From NCBI GenBank assembly GCA_029721435.1, contig CM056582.1, positions 41,498,611-41,562,610 of the forward strand: DNA of 64,000 bases, in the 5' to 3' direction. Origin of the DNA: Gymnothorax reevesii (taxonomy: Eukaryota > Chordata > Actinopteri > Anguilliformes > Muraenidae). Shown piece by piece: positions 54,601 through 63,460 of this stretch. The notes beneath the pieces are model-generated. The model worked only from the letters and a program-made list of their open reading frames with translations. It searched no databases and was not told the origin of the DNA. The number at the start of each line of letters is the position of its first letter. The first letter of the stretch is position 1. Both the position numbers and the translations under genes were made by a program.

Positions 54601-57600
54601 CCTCCGGAAAGGTCCACATCTATGGAATGAAATTTGTTCAACATAAATTGAATTGAATTTTGGTTTTGAATTTAATTTAATTACTTTTGAATTGAATTTA
54701 ACCTGCTTTGAATTGAATTTTGGGTTTGAATTGAATTGAATTTGCTTTGAATTGAATTTTATCGGTTTTGAAATTGAATGAACAAGTAATCTGAAACTGA
54801 ATTCAAGTATTGTATTGAATTTAAGATAAAGCTTGAAGTATTCCTCTCAGTTCGCACATTCAAATTCAGTTCAGAAAATTCAAATTCAGTTCTCTAAATT
54901 CAAATTCAAGTTGAGTAACATCACATGAATATGCAGCCCCGCCTCCATCCCTCGTGGCCTACCTTATTTGGAATAAGGTGACCAATACAATTTCCGGGAA
55001 ACGCGCCTCAGAACGAATTCTTAACCCACCCAACTATACACCGAAATACTGCCTTATTTGGAATAAGATGACCTATATTTGTTTGAGCTCATCATATTAA
55101 TCTTCAACAGTTAACCTTGAGTTAGCCTAAGATCATCAGTAAATGCACTCGCTAATTTCTAGCGTTTCTTCGGCATAATAAAAATGCTAACGTTAGTTAC
55201 AAGTGAGTTACTTTTTCTCCCAATCGGTATGTGTTAATATATTTAGCTGGCGAACTTACACGTTTAAGCTCGTGGGCTTCAAGTGTAACTTTCTATTCAG
55301 TCAAAATCAAAATAATTTGATAGAGCTGTTCAGAACTTAAACTTCAACTTCATATGGCTTTATGGTTCAGAATGCCTGAAGTCATAAAATGATGACATAC
55401 CCACGAAGAGAAGAGACTGCAATTAATCCAGTAGGGGTTGCAGCTGAAACTGGTCCAAGAAATATTCAGTTTTTGGAACGATACTTCACGCACATGCAAA
55501 TTCGGGGCTGTGCTCTCTGCTGAAATACGGCGCCAACACGGATTTACGTAGTGTTCGCACATGGTTCTGTAGTAGCATTTTAAACGCTCCAGGTTCATTT
55601 ATAGCTGGCTAGCTATATCCGTACAGCATTCACGGACACATGAAATACAGAACAGAACAACTACAGAACCATGTGCACACAATATGTAAATCCGTGTTGG
55701 CACCATATATCAGTAGAGAGCATATCACCATACTCTTAACAGCATATTTTCGTGTATGAGTGAATTTGCATGTGCGTGAAGTACCGCTCCAAAAACTGAA
55801 TATTTTTTGAACCAGTTTCAGCTGCAACCCTTACTGGATTAACTGCAGTCTCTTCTCCTTGCTCGTATGTCATCATTTTGTGACTTTGGTATTCTGAACC
55901 ATTAAGACATATGAAGTTTAAGTTCTGAACAGCTCAATCACGTTACACTTGAAGCCGACGAGCTTGAACGTGTAGGCTCGCCCCCATACACACATACCGA
56001 CTGGAAGAAATTGACTCAATCGTAACTAGCGTTACCATTATTTACTAAGCCGAAGAAACGATAGACATTAGCGAGTGCATTTACTTGATGATCTTGGGTT
56101 AACTGCAGAAAATTAATATGATGAGCTAAAACAAATAAACTGTTAAGAGCCAAAGTTATGGTAAACGTTTTCGGTGTATAGTTGGGTGGGTTTAGAATTC
56201 ATTCTGAGGTGCGTTTCCCGGAAATTGTATAGGTCACCTTATTCCAAATAAGGTAGGCCACGAGGGATGGAGGCGTGGCTACAGCTCGCAATGCGCGTTC
56301 ATGTTATGTTACTCAACTTGAATTTGAGTTTAGAGAACTGAATTTGAATGTGCGAATTGAATGAAATGCTTCAAGTTTTCTCTTAAATTCAATATAAATA
56401 ATTGGATTCAGTTTCAAATTACTTGTTTATTCAATTTCAAAACCGATAAAATTCAATTCAAAGCCAGTTAAATTCAATTCAAAAGTAATTAAACTCAATT
56501 CAAAACCAAAATTCAATTCAATTTCTGTTTGTACAAATTTCATTCCTTACACATCAGTGCCTTATCATATCACCCGATCAAATCAGCTTAATAGGGATTC
56601 TACATGCAACATAAATGGCCGAGTTATAGTGTGCTCACTCATAAGAGCAATGTCCGTATAAAGCATGCAGTCATGCCTGAGCTGGTGGATCATGCGCATA
56701 ATCAATCGCTCGTCAACCGTAGCAGTCAGGTCCTGGAGGTATTCGCTTTCTCAAGTTCCTAAAATAGCCTAAATTGCTTGCTGTAGCTAGATGACATGGA
56801 AGGTAACTTTCTGACAGGCATTGATAACACTGCCCTGCATTGTTTTTGCTGAATAAAATCAAATACTTGTTTCTTACTAATTTTGAGGTGCTGATTCCAA
56901 AAATAGTCTCTTTTTTTGCTCCAGAACGTCATAGTTTCTTACAATGTATGATGTGCATTTCAAAGCATTGCCACTTTCAACAGCCACTTGTAAGGTTAAT
57001 AGGTCTAGTATCATCCCTTAATCGCCAGAAAAACTGCCACAAAGACATGATTTCCATCTTCCTCCGAGCCAGGCGAGCACTATTTGTTCCATTCTTGGCT
57101 GACGTTCATATGCATGAATGATTTTAAAGACAATAATTAATGCTGAATCCTGATTTCAGGCTTAGTAATTTGGCCACTGACAGAAGAAAATGTAAAAATG
57201 ATCCAGATGTTTTCTGCTTCATCTGTGGTTGTTTCACTGCACCCAAATAGCATTCGTTTCCGTTTTGGTCAGTGCGTATAAGCCAATATATATGATACAT
57301 TCAGGAAAATCATCATCCTTACTTAGTGAAAAAAAACTCTATGTGATGGAAACTTAATACTGGCATTTTTTACTTCAGCATCCTGAAAGTAGCTAATATG
57401 AGGCCTTTTTGGGATATGTCAGCAGAATTTTTTTTTTTCCGACATGCAAGGCGGTGTAATATGTCAGATAATATGACAGACCGGCAGATAATCGTTCTGT
57501 CACGTGTCCCAGCTGAAGTCACTCGAACTCTCGTCAGACAGCTCAACGTAACTTAATCTTCAACTTTGAGAAATCCAAGGACTTGACGCATGAAATCATG

Positions 57601-58800
57601 TTAACTCTCTGTCCCACAAACTCTTAATTTAGCTGTCAATCAATCAAGGGACTCCCAAGACTAACTTCTCAAAAACAAAGCTACTGAATAAATGTGTGTC
57701 GGTGCAAGACGGCTATCAAGCTAGTTCTTGAGGGGTACATGGAGTGTAACCCGAGCCAAAAAGGAAGAGCCGATACTGAATCCCAAAAACAGTCTACCTG
57801 TGGCCATCTGGTAGAAGTAGGAGGTGATATTGCTGCTTATAGCCATTCTGGACTGTGAAATCATTGAGAACTGCCAAAGAAGTGAGTCACATCCTTCCCT
57901 GTGAAGTGAGAATTCCAACTGTGCCTTACAGAAGATGTGAATGCTCATATTATCAAGGTAATTTTAGCTGTAATTCTTTGTCTGGCCATTTCCTTTATGA
58001 AATGTCATTTCAACTTTTCTGAAATAATTGCACTTGGCAGGAGACGGCCGGTATAAAAATCAACATTTTGATCCAGCAGCTTCTCTGTTTCTTTGCTCTT
58101 CATGAATGGGGTGAGCTGGGGTAATGCCAGTGACCTGGTGTGCTCTCTGGAATCCCCTTTATTTAGCAGTATCTGCAGGAGTGGCGCTGCAAACTGCTAA
58201 AGCTCCTCTGAACACCTGAAGCGTTCTTTGTTGACTGTTGAGATGAGTGCAGGAATTTTGGACACGCCCTGCTGGGCTAGCTCAGTCAGTTTGTGTTGAA
58301 CATTGTCTTTCACTGGATCCACAGATTAAACTATATTAAGATTGAATGCCCAGTATCCCTACTTTTGAAGTTATGAACATATGGAAAAATTGTCCACTTG
58401 GTTCTGTGCTGTAAAATGGCACAACCTGGAATGTGTCGTCTCGAGGAGGTCGCTGGGACAGAAGTCCAGGAGCTGACCATCTGCTCAGCCTGTCGAATCT
58501 GTGAGTTGTCTTAATTAGGGCAGTGAAAAGTATGTGGATGGCTTTGCCCACTCCTCTCTGTGAGATCATTAAGGACCTCATGGCCTCTTTGTGCAGGGTC
58601 CTGGAGCTGCTACTGCCCGTGACGGAGCGCCTGTGCGATCGCGGCAAGGGGAAGGTCAGTCCGGTGTACTCTGCGGCCCTCAGGGGCCAGATCGAGGTCC
58701 TGCGGGTTTTACTGCGGGAGGGGTACAGTCCCGATGCCCAGGAGTGCCCTGACTATGGATACTCATCACCTCTGGCAGTGCTCTGCTCCTCTGCTATGAG
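33841..58800 (+). CDS. ASB3: ASB3, ankyrin repeat and SOCS box protein 3 (six coding exons, C-terminus outside window)
   Basis: Substrate-recognition subunit of an elongin B/C-cullin-5 ubiquitin ligase; acts in the cytoplasm. Exons 33841-34036, 39832-40002, 40377-40489, 53524-53656, 54333-54510 and 58597-58800 join in phases 1, 1, 0, 1 and 2 without a stop and give 331 complete residues. The start [22 protein letters not shown] matches the known ASB3 N-terminus. Ankyrin helices are visible as '[13 protein letters not shown]', '[20 protein letters not shown]', '[20 protein letters not shown]', '[19 protein letters not shown]', '[20 protein letters not shown]', '[14 protein letters not shown]' and '[19 protein letters not shown]'. 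Mammalian ASB3 has about 518 residues, so roughly 190 residues with the SOCS box lie beyond 64000; no further exon was recognised in 58801-64000. The exons look intact. The introns, up to 13 kb, are loaded with transposons. Confidence 0.93.
35026..36618 (+). mobile_element. Tc1-like DNA transposon, full length, in ASB3 intron 1
   Basis: Terminal inverted repeats 'agccccctccataattattt' near 35031 and the complementary 'ccaataattatggagggcag' ending near 36610, with TA at both edges. 1.6 kb. The transposase gene runs in the same direction as ASB3 (35400-36394). Confidence 0.88.
35400..36394 (+). pseudogene. Tc1-like transposase broken by two frameshifts
   Basis: Three frames follow one another. 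35400-35580: [20 protein letters not shown], '[15 protein letters not shown]' (helix-turn-helix). 35590-35950: '[20 protein letters not shown]', '[20 protein letters not shown]' (first catalytic Asp). 35940-36394: '[18 protein letters not shown]', '[19 protein letters not shown]' (second Asp), '[20 protein letters not shown]' (Glu), ending [10 protein letters not shown]. Shifts fall near 35575 and 35950. All three acidic residues are still present, so the copy died by small indels. Confidence 0.88.
36619..36770. repeat. Compound AT/GT/TATG microsatellite
   Basis: Alternating (TA)n, (TG)n and TATATG/CACA blocks next to the right end of the Tc1-like element. It generates spurious open frames on both strands. 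Confidence 0.85.
36780..37505. other. ASB3 intron 1 DNA, nothing recognised
   Basis: No coding or terminal-repeat signal. A small inverted motif pair (atgacccccaaaaat...ggggctatgcccc) occurs near 36820-36855. Confidence 0.35.
37507..38183. mobile_element. MITE with 13-bp perfect terminal inverted repeats and internal tandem units
   Basis: tatatccccgaac (37507-37519) is matched by gttcggggatata (38171-38183). The interior has three diverged tandem units of about 150 bp, each with 'aatcggacaaatggttc'-like, 'gatatggccaaaatgg'-like and 'caaagctccac'-like pieces (37617, 37770, 37920). No transposase. Family unknown. Confidence 0.6.
38297..38822. mobile_element. Non-autonomous Tc1/mariner element
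   Basis: cactgcctggccaaaaaaaa (38299) and its complement ttttttttggccgggcagtg (to 38820) flanked by TA on both sides (38297-38298, 38821-38822). 522 bp with no transposase frame left; the interior looks like decayed transposase sequence on the minus strand. Confidence 0.75.
39832..40002 (+). CDS. ASB3: ASB3 coding exon 2
   Basis: Acceptor tctctctcctcag; reads [20 protein letters not shown] and a full ankyrin repeat, ending DDDTSPLFA. Donor TTTGCAG/gtaagg, phase 1 in and out (171 bp). Confidence 0.92.
40377..40489 (+). CDS. ASB3: ASB3 coding exon 3
   Basis: Acceptor cgatcgagcag; reads [20 protein letters not shown] then '[11 protein letters not shown]'. Donor AAG/gtatgt, phase 0. 113 bp. Confidence 0.92.
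40864..41331 (-). other. Unassigned 155-codon open frame
   Basis: Longest open frame in ASB3 intron 3 ([20 protein letters not shown]...). It matches no family I know, contains no catalytic motif I can identify, and lies in sequence with the recurring catatggtgtgac motif, so it is more likely repeat-derived than a gene. Confidence 0.25.
41775..41861 (-). other. Possible ITS1 remnant beside the 18S pseudogene
   Basis: GC-rich sequence (gcggccgctcccgtgtacca..cctcgcagggagccctgccg) directly after the 18S 3' end, unlike the AT-rich intron around it. That position is ITS1 in an rDNA unit. The assignment rests on position and composition. Confidence 0.45.
41862..42561 (-). rRNA. 18S rRNA pseudogene fragment (3' part, internally deleted)
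   Basis: The plus strand shows the reverse complement of the 18S 3' region: 'atccttccacaggtt', 'cggaaaccttgttatgactt', 'gacgggcggtgtgtacaaag', 'aagggcatcacagacctgtt', 'aattaaccagacaaatcact', 'aagccgcaggctccactcct'. The 3' end is at 41862. The gene is colinear up to 'ccgtcaattcctt' near 42505, then jumps to 'cttggcaaatgctttcgc', losing roughly 240 bases of the 18S middle, and ends at about 42561. Scattered substitutions (for example attaatcatcc for the usual atgatcc) show decay. It lies in ASB3 intron 3, opposite to the gene, and is not a functional rRNA gene. Confidence 0.92.
43761..43985 (+). pseudogene. piggyBac-family transposase C-terminal relic
   Basis: The frame reads '[20 protein letters not shown]', the diverged 'KP..I.DYN..MGGVD..DQ' block of piggyBac transposases, and continues directly into a Cys-rich tail ([20 protein letters not shown]) typical of the C-terminal zinc-binding domain. 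The roughly 100-150 residues normally between these parts are missing, so the copy is internally deleted. Inverted flanking pieces ctcgagtcccgga (43481-43493) and tccgggactcaag (44327-44339) may be element ends. Confidence 0.65.
44420..44492. repeat. Palindrome with hammerhead-ribozyme-like strands
   Basis: The left arm 'aactgatgtttcagtcaaac' (44420) and the right arm 'gtttgaccgaaccgtcagtt' (44471-44490) are inverted copies around 'gtcagagttactccgatgaa'. The plus strand reads CCGATGA, helix II aggtcgtttgacc, GAAC, then CGTC; the hammerhead pattern is CUGANGA...GAAA...UH. Each strand departs from the core at one or two positions. It probably derives from a Penelope-like element terminus. Confidence 0.4.
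44590..44690. repeat. Fish interspersed repeat fragment ('tagcgcttttca')
   Basis: 'gaatagcgcttttcatgcag' and 'caacccaaagtgcttaacaa' match a motif pair (tagcgcttttca...aagtgctttaca) common in fish repeats. It recurs in diverged form at 50300-50370. Confidence 0.45.
45040..45470. repeat. Interspersed repeat, copy B (shared with 7990-8700)
   Basis: Same ordered segments as copy A: 'cctttgtgcagaagccaaat', 'gtataattcaagatttaag', 'cagcatttagaattacattg', 'gtatttcagtttattttcat'. Same strand as copy A. Confidence 0.5.
45480..48510. other. ASB3 intron 3 DNA, nothing recognised
   Basis: About 3 kb with no coding, tRNA or terminal-repeat signal that I can support. A short telomere-like stretch (gttaagggttaagggttcag) occurs near 47177. 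Confidence 0.35.
48520..48800 (+). mobile_element. tRNA-derived SINE, DANA/HE1/Mermaid (V-SINE) type
   Basis: Head with an A-box-like tggcacggttagca (48525) and a B-box-like gggtttgagcc (48566-48576), then the fish SINE body 'ctgtgtggagtttgcatgtt', 'ctccccttgtttgcgtgggt', 'tttcctctgggaactccggt'. The tail has diverged. In ASB3 intron 3, same strand as the gene. Confidence 0.8.
49258..49665 (-). pseudogene. Tc1-like transposase C-terminal relic
   Basis: The minus-strand frame contains '[20 protein letters not shown]', which has the layout of the Tc1 'SPDLNPIENLW' block with the third catalytic acidic residue, and a following helical region. The N-terminal two thirds are not recognised. The sequence 'gaaaaagttgggatggt' near 49277 resembles the 'agttgggaca' end seen at 63920, so the element may belong to that family. 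Confidence 0.5.
49800..49906. mobile_element. Partial copy of the TTAA-type MITE found at 60088-60265
   Basis: 'gctcttttaaacaagttg', 'acatgataggttttcaac' and the end 'gtattcagcgctcaaagggt' followed by taa match the element at 60088-60265. The right TTAA end is intact; the left end is not found. Confidence 0.6.
50187..50233. repeat. (TAG)n/(TAA)n microsatellite
   Basis: About 45 bp of tagtag then taataa repeats in ASB3 intron 3. Confidence 0.85.
50300..50520. repeat. Fish interspersed repeat fragment
   Basis: 'atttgtatagcgcttttcac', 'aagacactttacagtgagag' and 'ggtgaggaaaaactcccctg' are motifs I recall from multicopy fish repeats that start with 'ttgtatagcgcttttcaca'. No coding potential. Confidence 0.5.
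50714..52850. mobile_element. Non-autonomous hAT element, 2.1 kb, with 8-bp target-site duplication
   Basis: The left end tggggatgtaaac and the right end gtttacatcccta are inverted repeats, and gtatgtat flanks the element exactly on both sides (50706-50713, 52851-52858). The interior has no recognisable transposase. A block near 51923-52010 (agagatgggatttatggctc...gagctgttcaaaagactggc) resembles ends of another fish hAT family and may be a nested fragment. Confidence 0.78.
53524..53656 (+). CDS. ASB3: ASB3 coding exon 4
   Basis: Acceptor ttctttttttgtcag; reads [20 protein letters not shown] and '[19 protein letters not shown]'. Donor GCAG/gtatag. 133 bp. Confidence 0.92.
53955..54125 (-). 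mobile_element. tRNA-derived SINE, DANA/HE1-like, antisense to ASB3
   Basis: Reading the minus strand: head 'gtggagcattggtgcctcac', B-box region 'ggggtcaaatccaggccagg', then 'tctttctgtgcagaat' and 'cacgtgggtttaacctggat' and 'cttcttcccacagtgcaaag', the order of the same SINE body as at 48520. It sits between ASB3 exons 4 and 5. Confidence 0.7.
54333..54510 (+). CDS. ASB3: ASB3 coding exon 5
   Basis: Acceptor ctgttctctccacag; reads [20 protein letters not shown] through '[20 protein letters not shown]' to GHIR. Donor ATCCG/gtactt. 178 bp. The '[16 protein letters not shown]' part is an ASB3 signature. Confidence 0.93.
54621..56549. mobile_element. Fold-back element: 1.93-kb inverted repeat with 6-bp flanking duplication
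   Basis: The two halves are inverted copies over about 950 bp each, with a spacer of about 70 bp near 55580-55645. Ends are tatggaatgaaatttgt and its complement acaaatttcattcctta. The subterminal regions are built from repeated gaattgaatttt units. Paired landmarks include 'cttatttggaataaggtgac', 'gaaacgcgcctcagaacg' and 'caacacggatttacgta'. cacatc occurs directly outside both ends (54615-54620, 56550-56555). No protein-coding frame. Lies in ASB3 intron 5. Confidence 0.85.
58597..58800 (+). CDS. ASB3: ASB3 coding exon 6
   Basis: Acceptor cctctttgtgcag; reads [20 protein letters not shown], '[19 protein letters not shown]', '[20 protein letters not shown]'. Donor ATGAG/gtactg, phase 2, so the frame continues in an exon beyond the window. 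204 bp. Confidence 0.92.
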
Positions 58801-58834
58801 GTACTGTGCATGCGTGTGTGTGTGTTTGAAATGT

Positions 58835-59045
58835 TTATCTGCCCTTGTGGGGACCAAATGTCCCCACACGACATGGAATTCTAGATTTCTTTGTATTTGT
58901 GGGGATATTTTCAGGTCCCCACAAAAAAATTTTGGGGTTAGGGGTTAAGGTAAGGTTAGGTATGTACTGTTTAGGGTGTTTAGCGTTAAGGTCAAGGAAA
59001 GGGGTTTGGGAATGAATGGAAGTCTATGGAATGTCCCCACAAAAC
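58835..59045. repeat. Fish 'GTCCCCACA' repeat
   Basis: Contains 'ggggaccaaatgtcccc', 'caggtccccacaaaa', a telomere-like 'ggggttaggggttaaggt' and a closing 'gaatgtccccacaaaac'. This arrangement is a familiar multicopy repeat of fish genomes. The class is uncertain, probably a MITE. Confidence 0.6.
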
Positions 59046-59055
59046 AAGAAAACAA

Positions 59056-59057
<2 letters not shown>

Positions 59058-59100
<43 letters not shown>
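59058..59100. repeat. (GT)n microsatellite
   Basis: About 40 bp of GT dinucleotide just after the 'GTCCCCACA' repeat. Confidence 0.9.
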
Positions 59101-59102
<2 letters not shown>

Positions 59103-60087
59103 CCTTGATTCCCAAACAAAAACAGTGAAGTCACTTCAAGCTGTTCATCCCCTGCCACAGTGGCGCGAGGGATATTGCAACAGAGCTCGGCTGTCGGTCC
59201 GTCCTTCCGTCCAGACTATTTGAGACAAGTTTTTCAGAAACTAGTTAACCAAGATGAATGACCTTGTGAGTCTGTATATTACTAGTCATGACTGTGATTG
59301 GGTTTGTAAACAGAATTCTATAGTGGCGTGGAATATTGATGGCATTGTCGTATTGTTTAGACTTATGTTTCTGTCATATTTTTGTTCAATGAGGCACAAA
59401 TTAAGGTGAGATTTTAACTTGGTTCAAGATCTGCCAATGGTATATGATTTCACTTACAGACCTCAAAGTAAGTTGAAACAACCTAATATAATTCAATTAA
59501 GGGAGGAATGAGTAAGACTTAAGTTGCATGTAAGTAATACATTTTTCTGGCGGTTTAGCTCATCTCTCCCTCGCACTGCAAATATGTCTTAAACAACATA
59601 TTTTTGCGAGACCTAAAATCATGTTGTTCTGTGTTGTGTAGAAAAAACTGGCTCGCCCTGTTGGAAAACTGTGAAATGAGTCCGACTGTCCCACTGTATT
59701 GGTTGTATTGTCTTATTTAAAAGAATGTCACCCGAATAAGATATGCTGGAACACGTCATCTGCGCTGGCCTAAGACATCGCACCTTTGTCCAACAGCTCT
59801 GCGCCCTGGATTAGTGCTGTAATTTCCTTGTTTGTTCCCCTGTGTTTCTCTCTTTGTTCAATGGTTTTTATCCACCATTTTGCAAAGCACAAACAGGCTC
59901 GACAAAGGACTTCCATCCAGCGGTGTTCATCTCATTATTTCTCTTAATGGTGTTCAAAATGGCTGAATGTGCTTCATCATGAACGGAACCCCCTGCTGAC
60001 AGCTCGCATGCAGGAGGGGTTTTTCCTCCGATGGGAAATCTTTCCGCACTGGGGTGTGCTCAGTAAGTTTCTGTTTCAGTGAGAGGA

Positions 60088-60265
60088 TTAACCCCTTGAG
60101 CGCTGAATACAATTTTAAGGAAGTAAAAATGTAATTATCTTTAGCTGTTCAAAACTTATCATGTGGCAACTTGTAGCGGGAACTCTTTTAAACAAGTTGC
60201 CACGTGATAGGTTTTCAACAGAATCTGACTTTGATATCTTACCTCTTTGGCACTGAAAGGGTTAA
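60088..60265. mobile_element. Palindromic TTAA-type (piggyBac-like) MITE, 178 bp
   Basis: TTAA at both ends (60088-60091, 60262-60265), terminal repeats ttaaccccttgagcgctg and, on the other strand, ttaaccctttcagtgcca. The internal arms 'cttatcatgtggcaacttgt' and 'aacaagttgccacgtgatag' are inverted copies. No coding capacity. Confidence 0.75.
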
Positions 60266-60585
60266 GGACGGCCCTTTCCCTCAGTGTGTTATCGTCTGCA
60301 CGTGTGCAAGCACAGATGCTGTCCGCAGCATTTCCATAAATAGTTTTGCACCCTCCCTGAACAGCCACTATCTTACACTACACCAAGCTGGTGTGTTCGC
60401 TGATGAGTTTGATCTCAAGATCGTGTTCTCGCAGCCCTAAGTGCGGAGCTTGAATCCTCCAATCATGGCTCTTGATTAGGAGATGCTGCTGGTTACTGGT
60501 GTTCTTGGAGTGAGAGAGCAAGTGGTCAATGGCTTTGTCCAAGACCCATATAACAGCTTACCATCTTGTACCTCACCTATTCAAA

Positions 60586-61099
60586 GGGCCCATCCACACG
60601 AGAACGATTTTTTGAAAACGCATAAATATTTTTTTTATTGTTTTGGCCTTGTGTCCATACGGAAAATGCCGAAAACGGTATTTTTTGAAAACGGGTTCCA
60701 GAGTGAGGGAATATGAAAACGCCACCCCAGCATTTTCATGTGGATAACCAAAACGTTTTTTTTTTTTTTAAAACAATGACTCGATGGCCCCCATCATACC
60801 CCCCAGACCTGTGTGTGGCGCTGTAGCGTTTCCACAGAAATAGACCAAAAAACGGAGAAGGCGGTGGAGAGCATGCACCTTCTTCTCCTTTATTCGTCTA
60901 TTTATGTAGAAACGTTGCAGGGCCATACAGCGCCACACACAGGCCTGGAATATTTACTACAGCGTTTTGGGTCGTTTTAGGCGTCTCCGTGTGGACGCAG
61001 ATATTTTTAGAGAGGATGCCATGTGGACGGGAGATTTTTTTAGAAACGACAAAAAAAAGACCGTTTTCGAAAATTTCCGGCTCCGTGTGGATGAGGCCT
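60586..61099. mobile_element. MITE with 'GGGCC.CATCCACACG' ends
   Basis: The left end gggcccatccacacgagaac and the right end ctccgtgtggatgaggcc are inverted repeats. The centre has another inverted pair, 'gtgtgtggcgctgta' (60811) and 'acagcgccacacac' (60927). Repeated 'gaaaacg' motifs occur throughout. No transposase; probably hAT-related, which I infer from the termini only. Confidence 0.6.
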
Positions 61100-61109
61100 A
61101 AGCCTGGGT

Positions 61110-62500
61110 CAACATTGTCTTGGTCTCCTGGTCATTGTCTCGCAGCTAACAGAGTATAGAGACAATCTACAAACCTAATAGCCGTCGTATAATTTGCGGA
61201 CAGCTCTTACTCAGAAGTACTTGCACATTATTCTTTCACAGAACTTGATGTTTACTTAAGTAATTCAGGTCAAGTATTTGTCCCATGTTCCAGCAGCAGG
61301 TGCCAGAATAAAAAACTGGGACTCGGACCAGGAACGTCAGGATTACAAGCACAGGTCTCCATCCATTATGTAGCCCTGGCAGCCAGGCCTACAAGCTCAG
61401 CCAGCATTTGCACCTCATTTGTAAACTGAAGAAAAAACTGCTGAGTAATTGTTAGCCTGGATACACATGTAAAACATACCATCCTCAAACACGCAGAGTC
61501 TCATATATCATCAAGTCTGATGTTTGCTTAAAGTCCACGTGTAACCAACAGTATATCAAGCTTAATGAAGCTAAAGTTGTTGATTTTTACACAGTATTTG
61601 TCAATACTTCCTCTCATAAAAGACCTGAACCTCTTACTCTTAAAGGGGTTGCCAAATATGGTTTCCTCTTTGGTTGGTTCAAGTCAACAGCTGTGCCAGA
61701 ACATTTGCACTTGTAGGATATCAGGCGAAGTTTTTAAAATCAAAGCAATTGCTATAGGTGGCATTCTTCTCAAAAAGAGGTATTAGAAGTTGCATTGTGG
61801 CTGAAAGTACTTGTATAATCCTCCCTGTTTTTAATCGTTTAATGCTGGGCTAACTTATCAAACGGATTTAAGTATGACACACTCTTTTCTTGTGAGTGAG
61901 TCACGCTGTTCGGGCTTCCAGTACGGCATTACGCAGCTTGATAATCCTTGAACAGCTCTTTTTAACTTCTGTTCACGCTCGGTGCGCCAGATTTTAGCAC
62001 ATTCCGGTCCCGACTCTGCAGGGTAATTTGGTTAACTCAGTAATCATGCGTCATTAAACCTGGCCCCTGGCCGCCTGTCTCTGTGGAGAGAGGGATGGTG
62101 TGAGAGCCCTCAAGTCTTGGAGGTCATCTGAACCCTTTGATTCGGAGTTATGCTGATGCCGGTTATTTCCGTGCCATCTGGTGTGCATAATTTGCAGAGA
62201 GAATTTGAGAGGGTATGTTGGGGGAGGAAAGGGCTGTGGTAATGAATGAGCTGGGCTAAGCTAACGTCAGAAACATTCTGTCTGACCCAATTTCCTCTCC
62301 TGCCTGGCTATGGGGGAGTTTGGATGACCACTGGTTGGCAGTGTGGAGACTTCAGTCAGAAACAGAGCAGGAGAATGATGAAGAGAAGTGGCCAGCAGGG
62401 GGCAGGAGAACTACAGAGGAAACCAGAGAGGATTGTTCTGTATAGCTCTCTTCTGTGTGGGTATAACTACAGTTTCTCTCTGGTGCAGATAAACACGAAC
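61110..62500. other. Intronic ASB3 DNA, nothing recognised
   Basis: No further ASB3 exon, RNA gene or element terminus was identified. Short open frames lack splice sites and similarity to known families. Confidence 0.35.
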
Positions 62501-62510
62501 TGCACTACAA

Positions 62511-62815
62511 ATGTACGAATTCACACTACATGCTACTTTCCGCCACACGCTCATGCCCTGTAAGTATACACACCTTCAAATTCACACTGCATGCTCATAC
62601 TCTGTATACACAACTACTTATTCACACTGCGCGCTCATACTCTTGTTAGTATACACGCTGCACCCTCATACCCAGGTAGTGTACGCACTTAGTTATTCAC
62701 ACTACATCCTCTGTTAGTATACACACTGACTTTTTTGCACTGCATGCTCATGATCTGGTAGTATACATACCTACAAATTCATACTGCAGGCTCATGCATT
62801 CTACACCCACATGTG
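62511..62815. repeat. Minisatellite, ~60-bp units
   Basis: About five diverged units of 'ttcacactgcatgctcat' plus 'ctcttgttagtatacacac' (near 62519, 62580, 62628, 62693, 62735). Followed by CA-rich low-complexity sequence to about 62940. Confidence 0.7.
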
Positions 62816-63119
62816 CAGTACACACACATACTGTACTCATGTATGCGTGCACGTAAACCCACTCACATGAACCTGCATACACACCTAATTTGCTTGTATG
62901 CTGATTACATGCACACATACCCACCACACACACATCAGCACTTAGCGCTTGGCAAGAGCCTAACAGTGGTGAAAAGAGCTGTGTGTGCAGGGCTGCAGCC
63001 GTGAGCCGTATCAAAGATTAATTCAGCGTGGAGCTGTGAAGTCGAGAACTAATCTAACTGACGCTCTTCAAGCTCTTATTTTACCTTGCATCCACATTTT
63101 ACTGCTTTATTATCCTCCC

Positions 63120-63460
63120 AGCTTGTATTGCAGGGGGATGTAGTCATCAGTGCGGTCGTCCGTACGTCCGTCCGTCTGTCGTCTGTCCGTGAACATTTCG
63201 TTTGCAGGGCAGACCTCCAATTTCGTGCAGCATTTTTTCACAAAACTTTGTGTGTATTAATCAGGTCCTAGACTGGTGTCTTTTCATATTTTGGGATTTC
63301 TGACATTGGGTATGTCCGGCCAGCCGTCCGTCTGTCTGTACTTATTTCGTTTCCGGAGCAGAACTCTAAAACTGTTCAGTATTTGTTAACGAAACATGCT
63401 GTGCGTACTAATCAGGGCCTACACTGGTGCTTTTTGATATTTTGGGATTTCTGAGATTAG
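63120..63460. repeat. Fish interspersed repeat with (TCCG/TCTG)n motif
   Basis: 'tgcagggggatgtagtcatc' then 'cgtccgtacgtccgtccgtc' and a second half-unit near 63320 ('ggccagccgtccgtctgtct'). The units share 'gtactaatcagg/gtattaatcagg' and 'cttttcatattttgggattt' segments, so this is two tandem copies of one repeat. A shorter relative lies at 59162-59225. Confidence 0.5.

Noticed and set aside
58920..58975. Telomere-like ggttaggggttaagg tract
   Set aside because: Explained as part of the common fish 'GTCCCCACA' repeat.
62246..62563. 105-codon + strand frame
   Set aside because: No family similarity; runs into the minisatellite.
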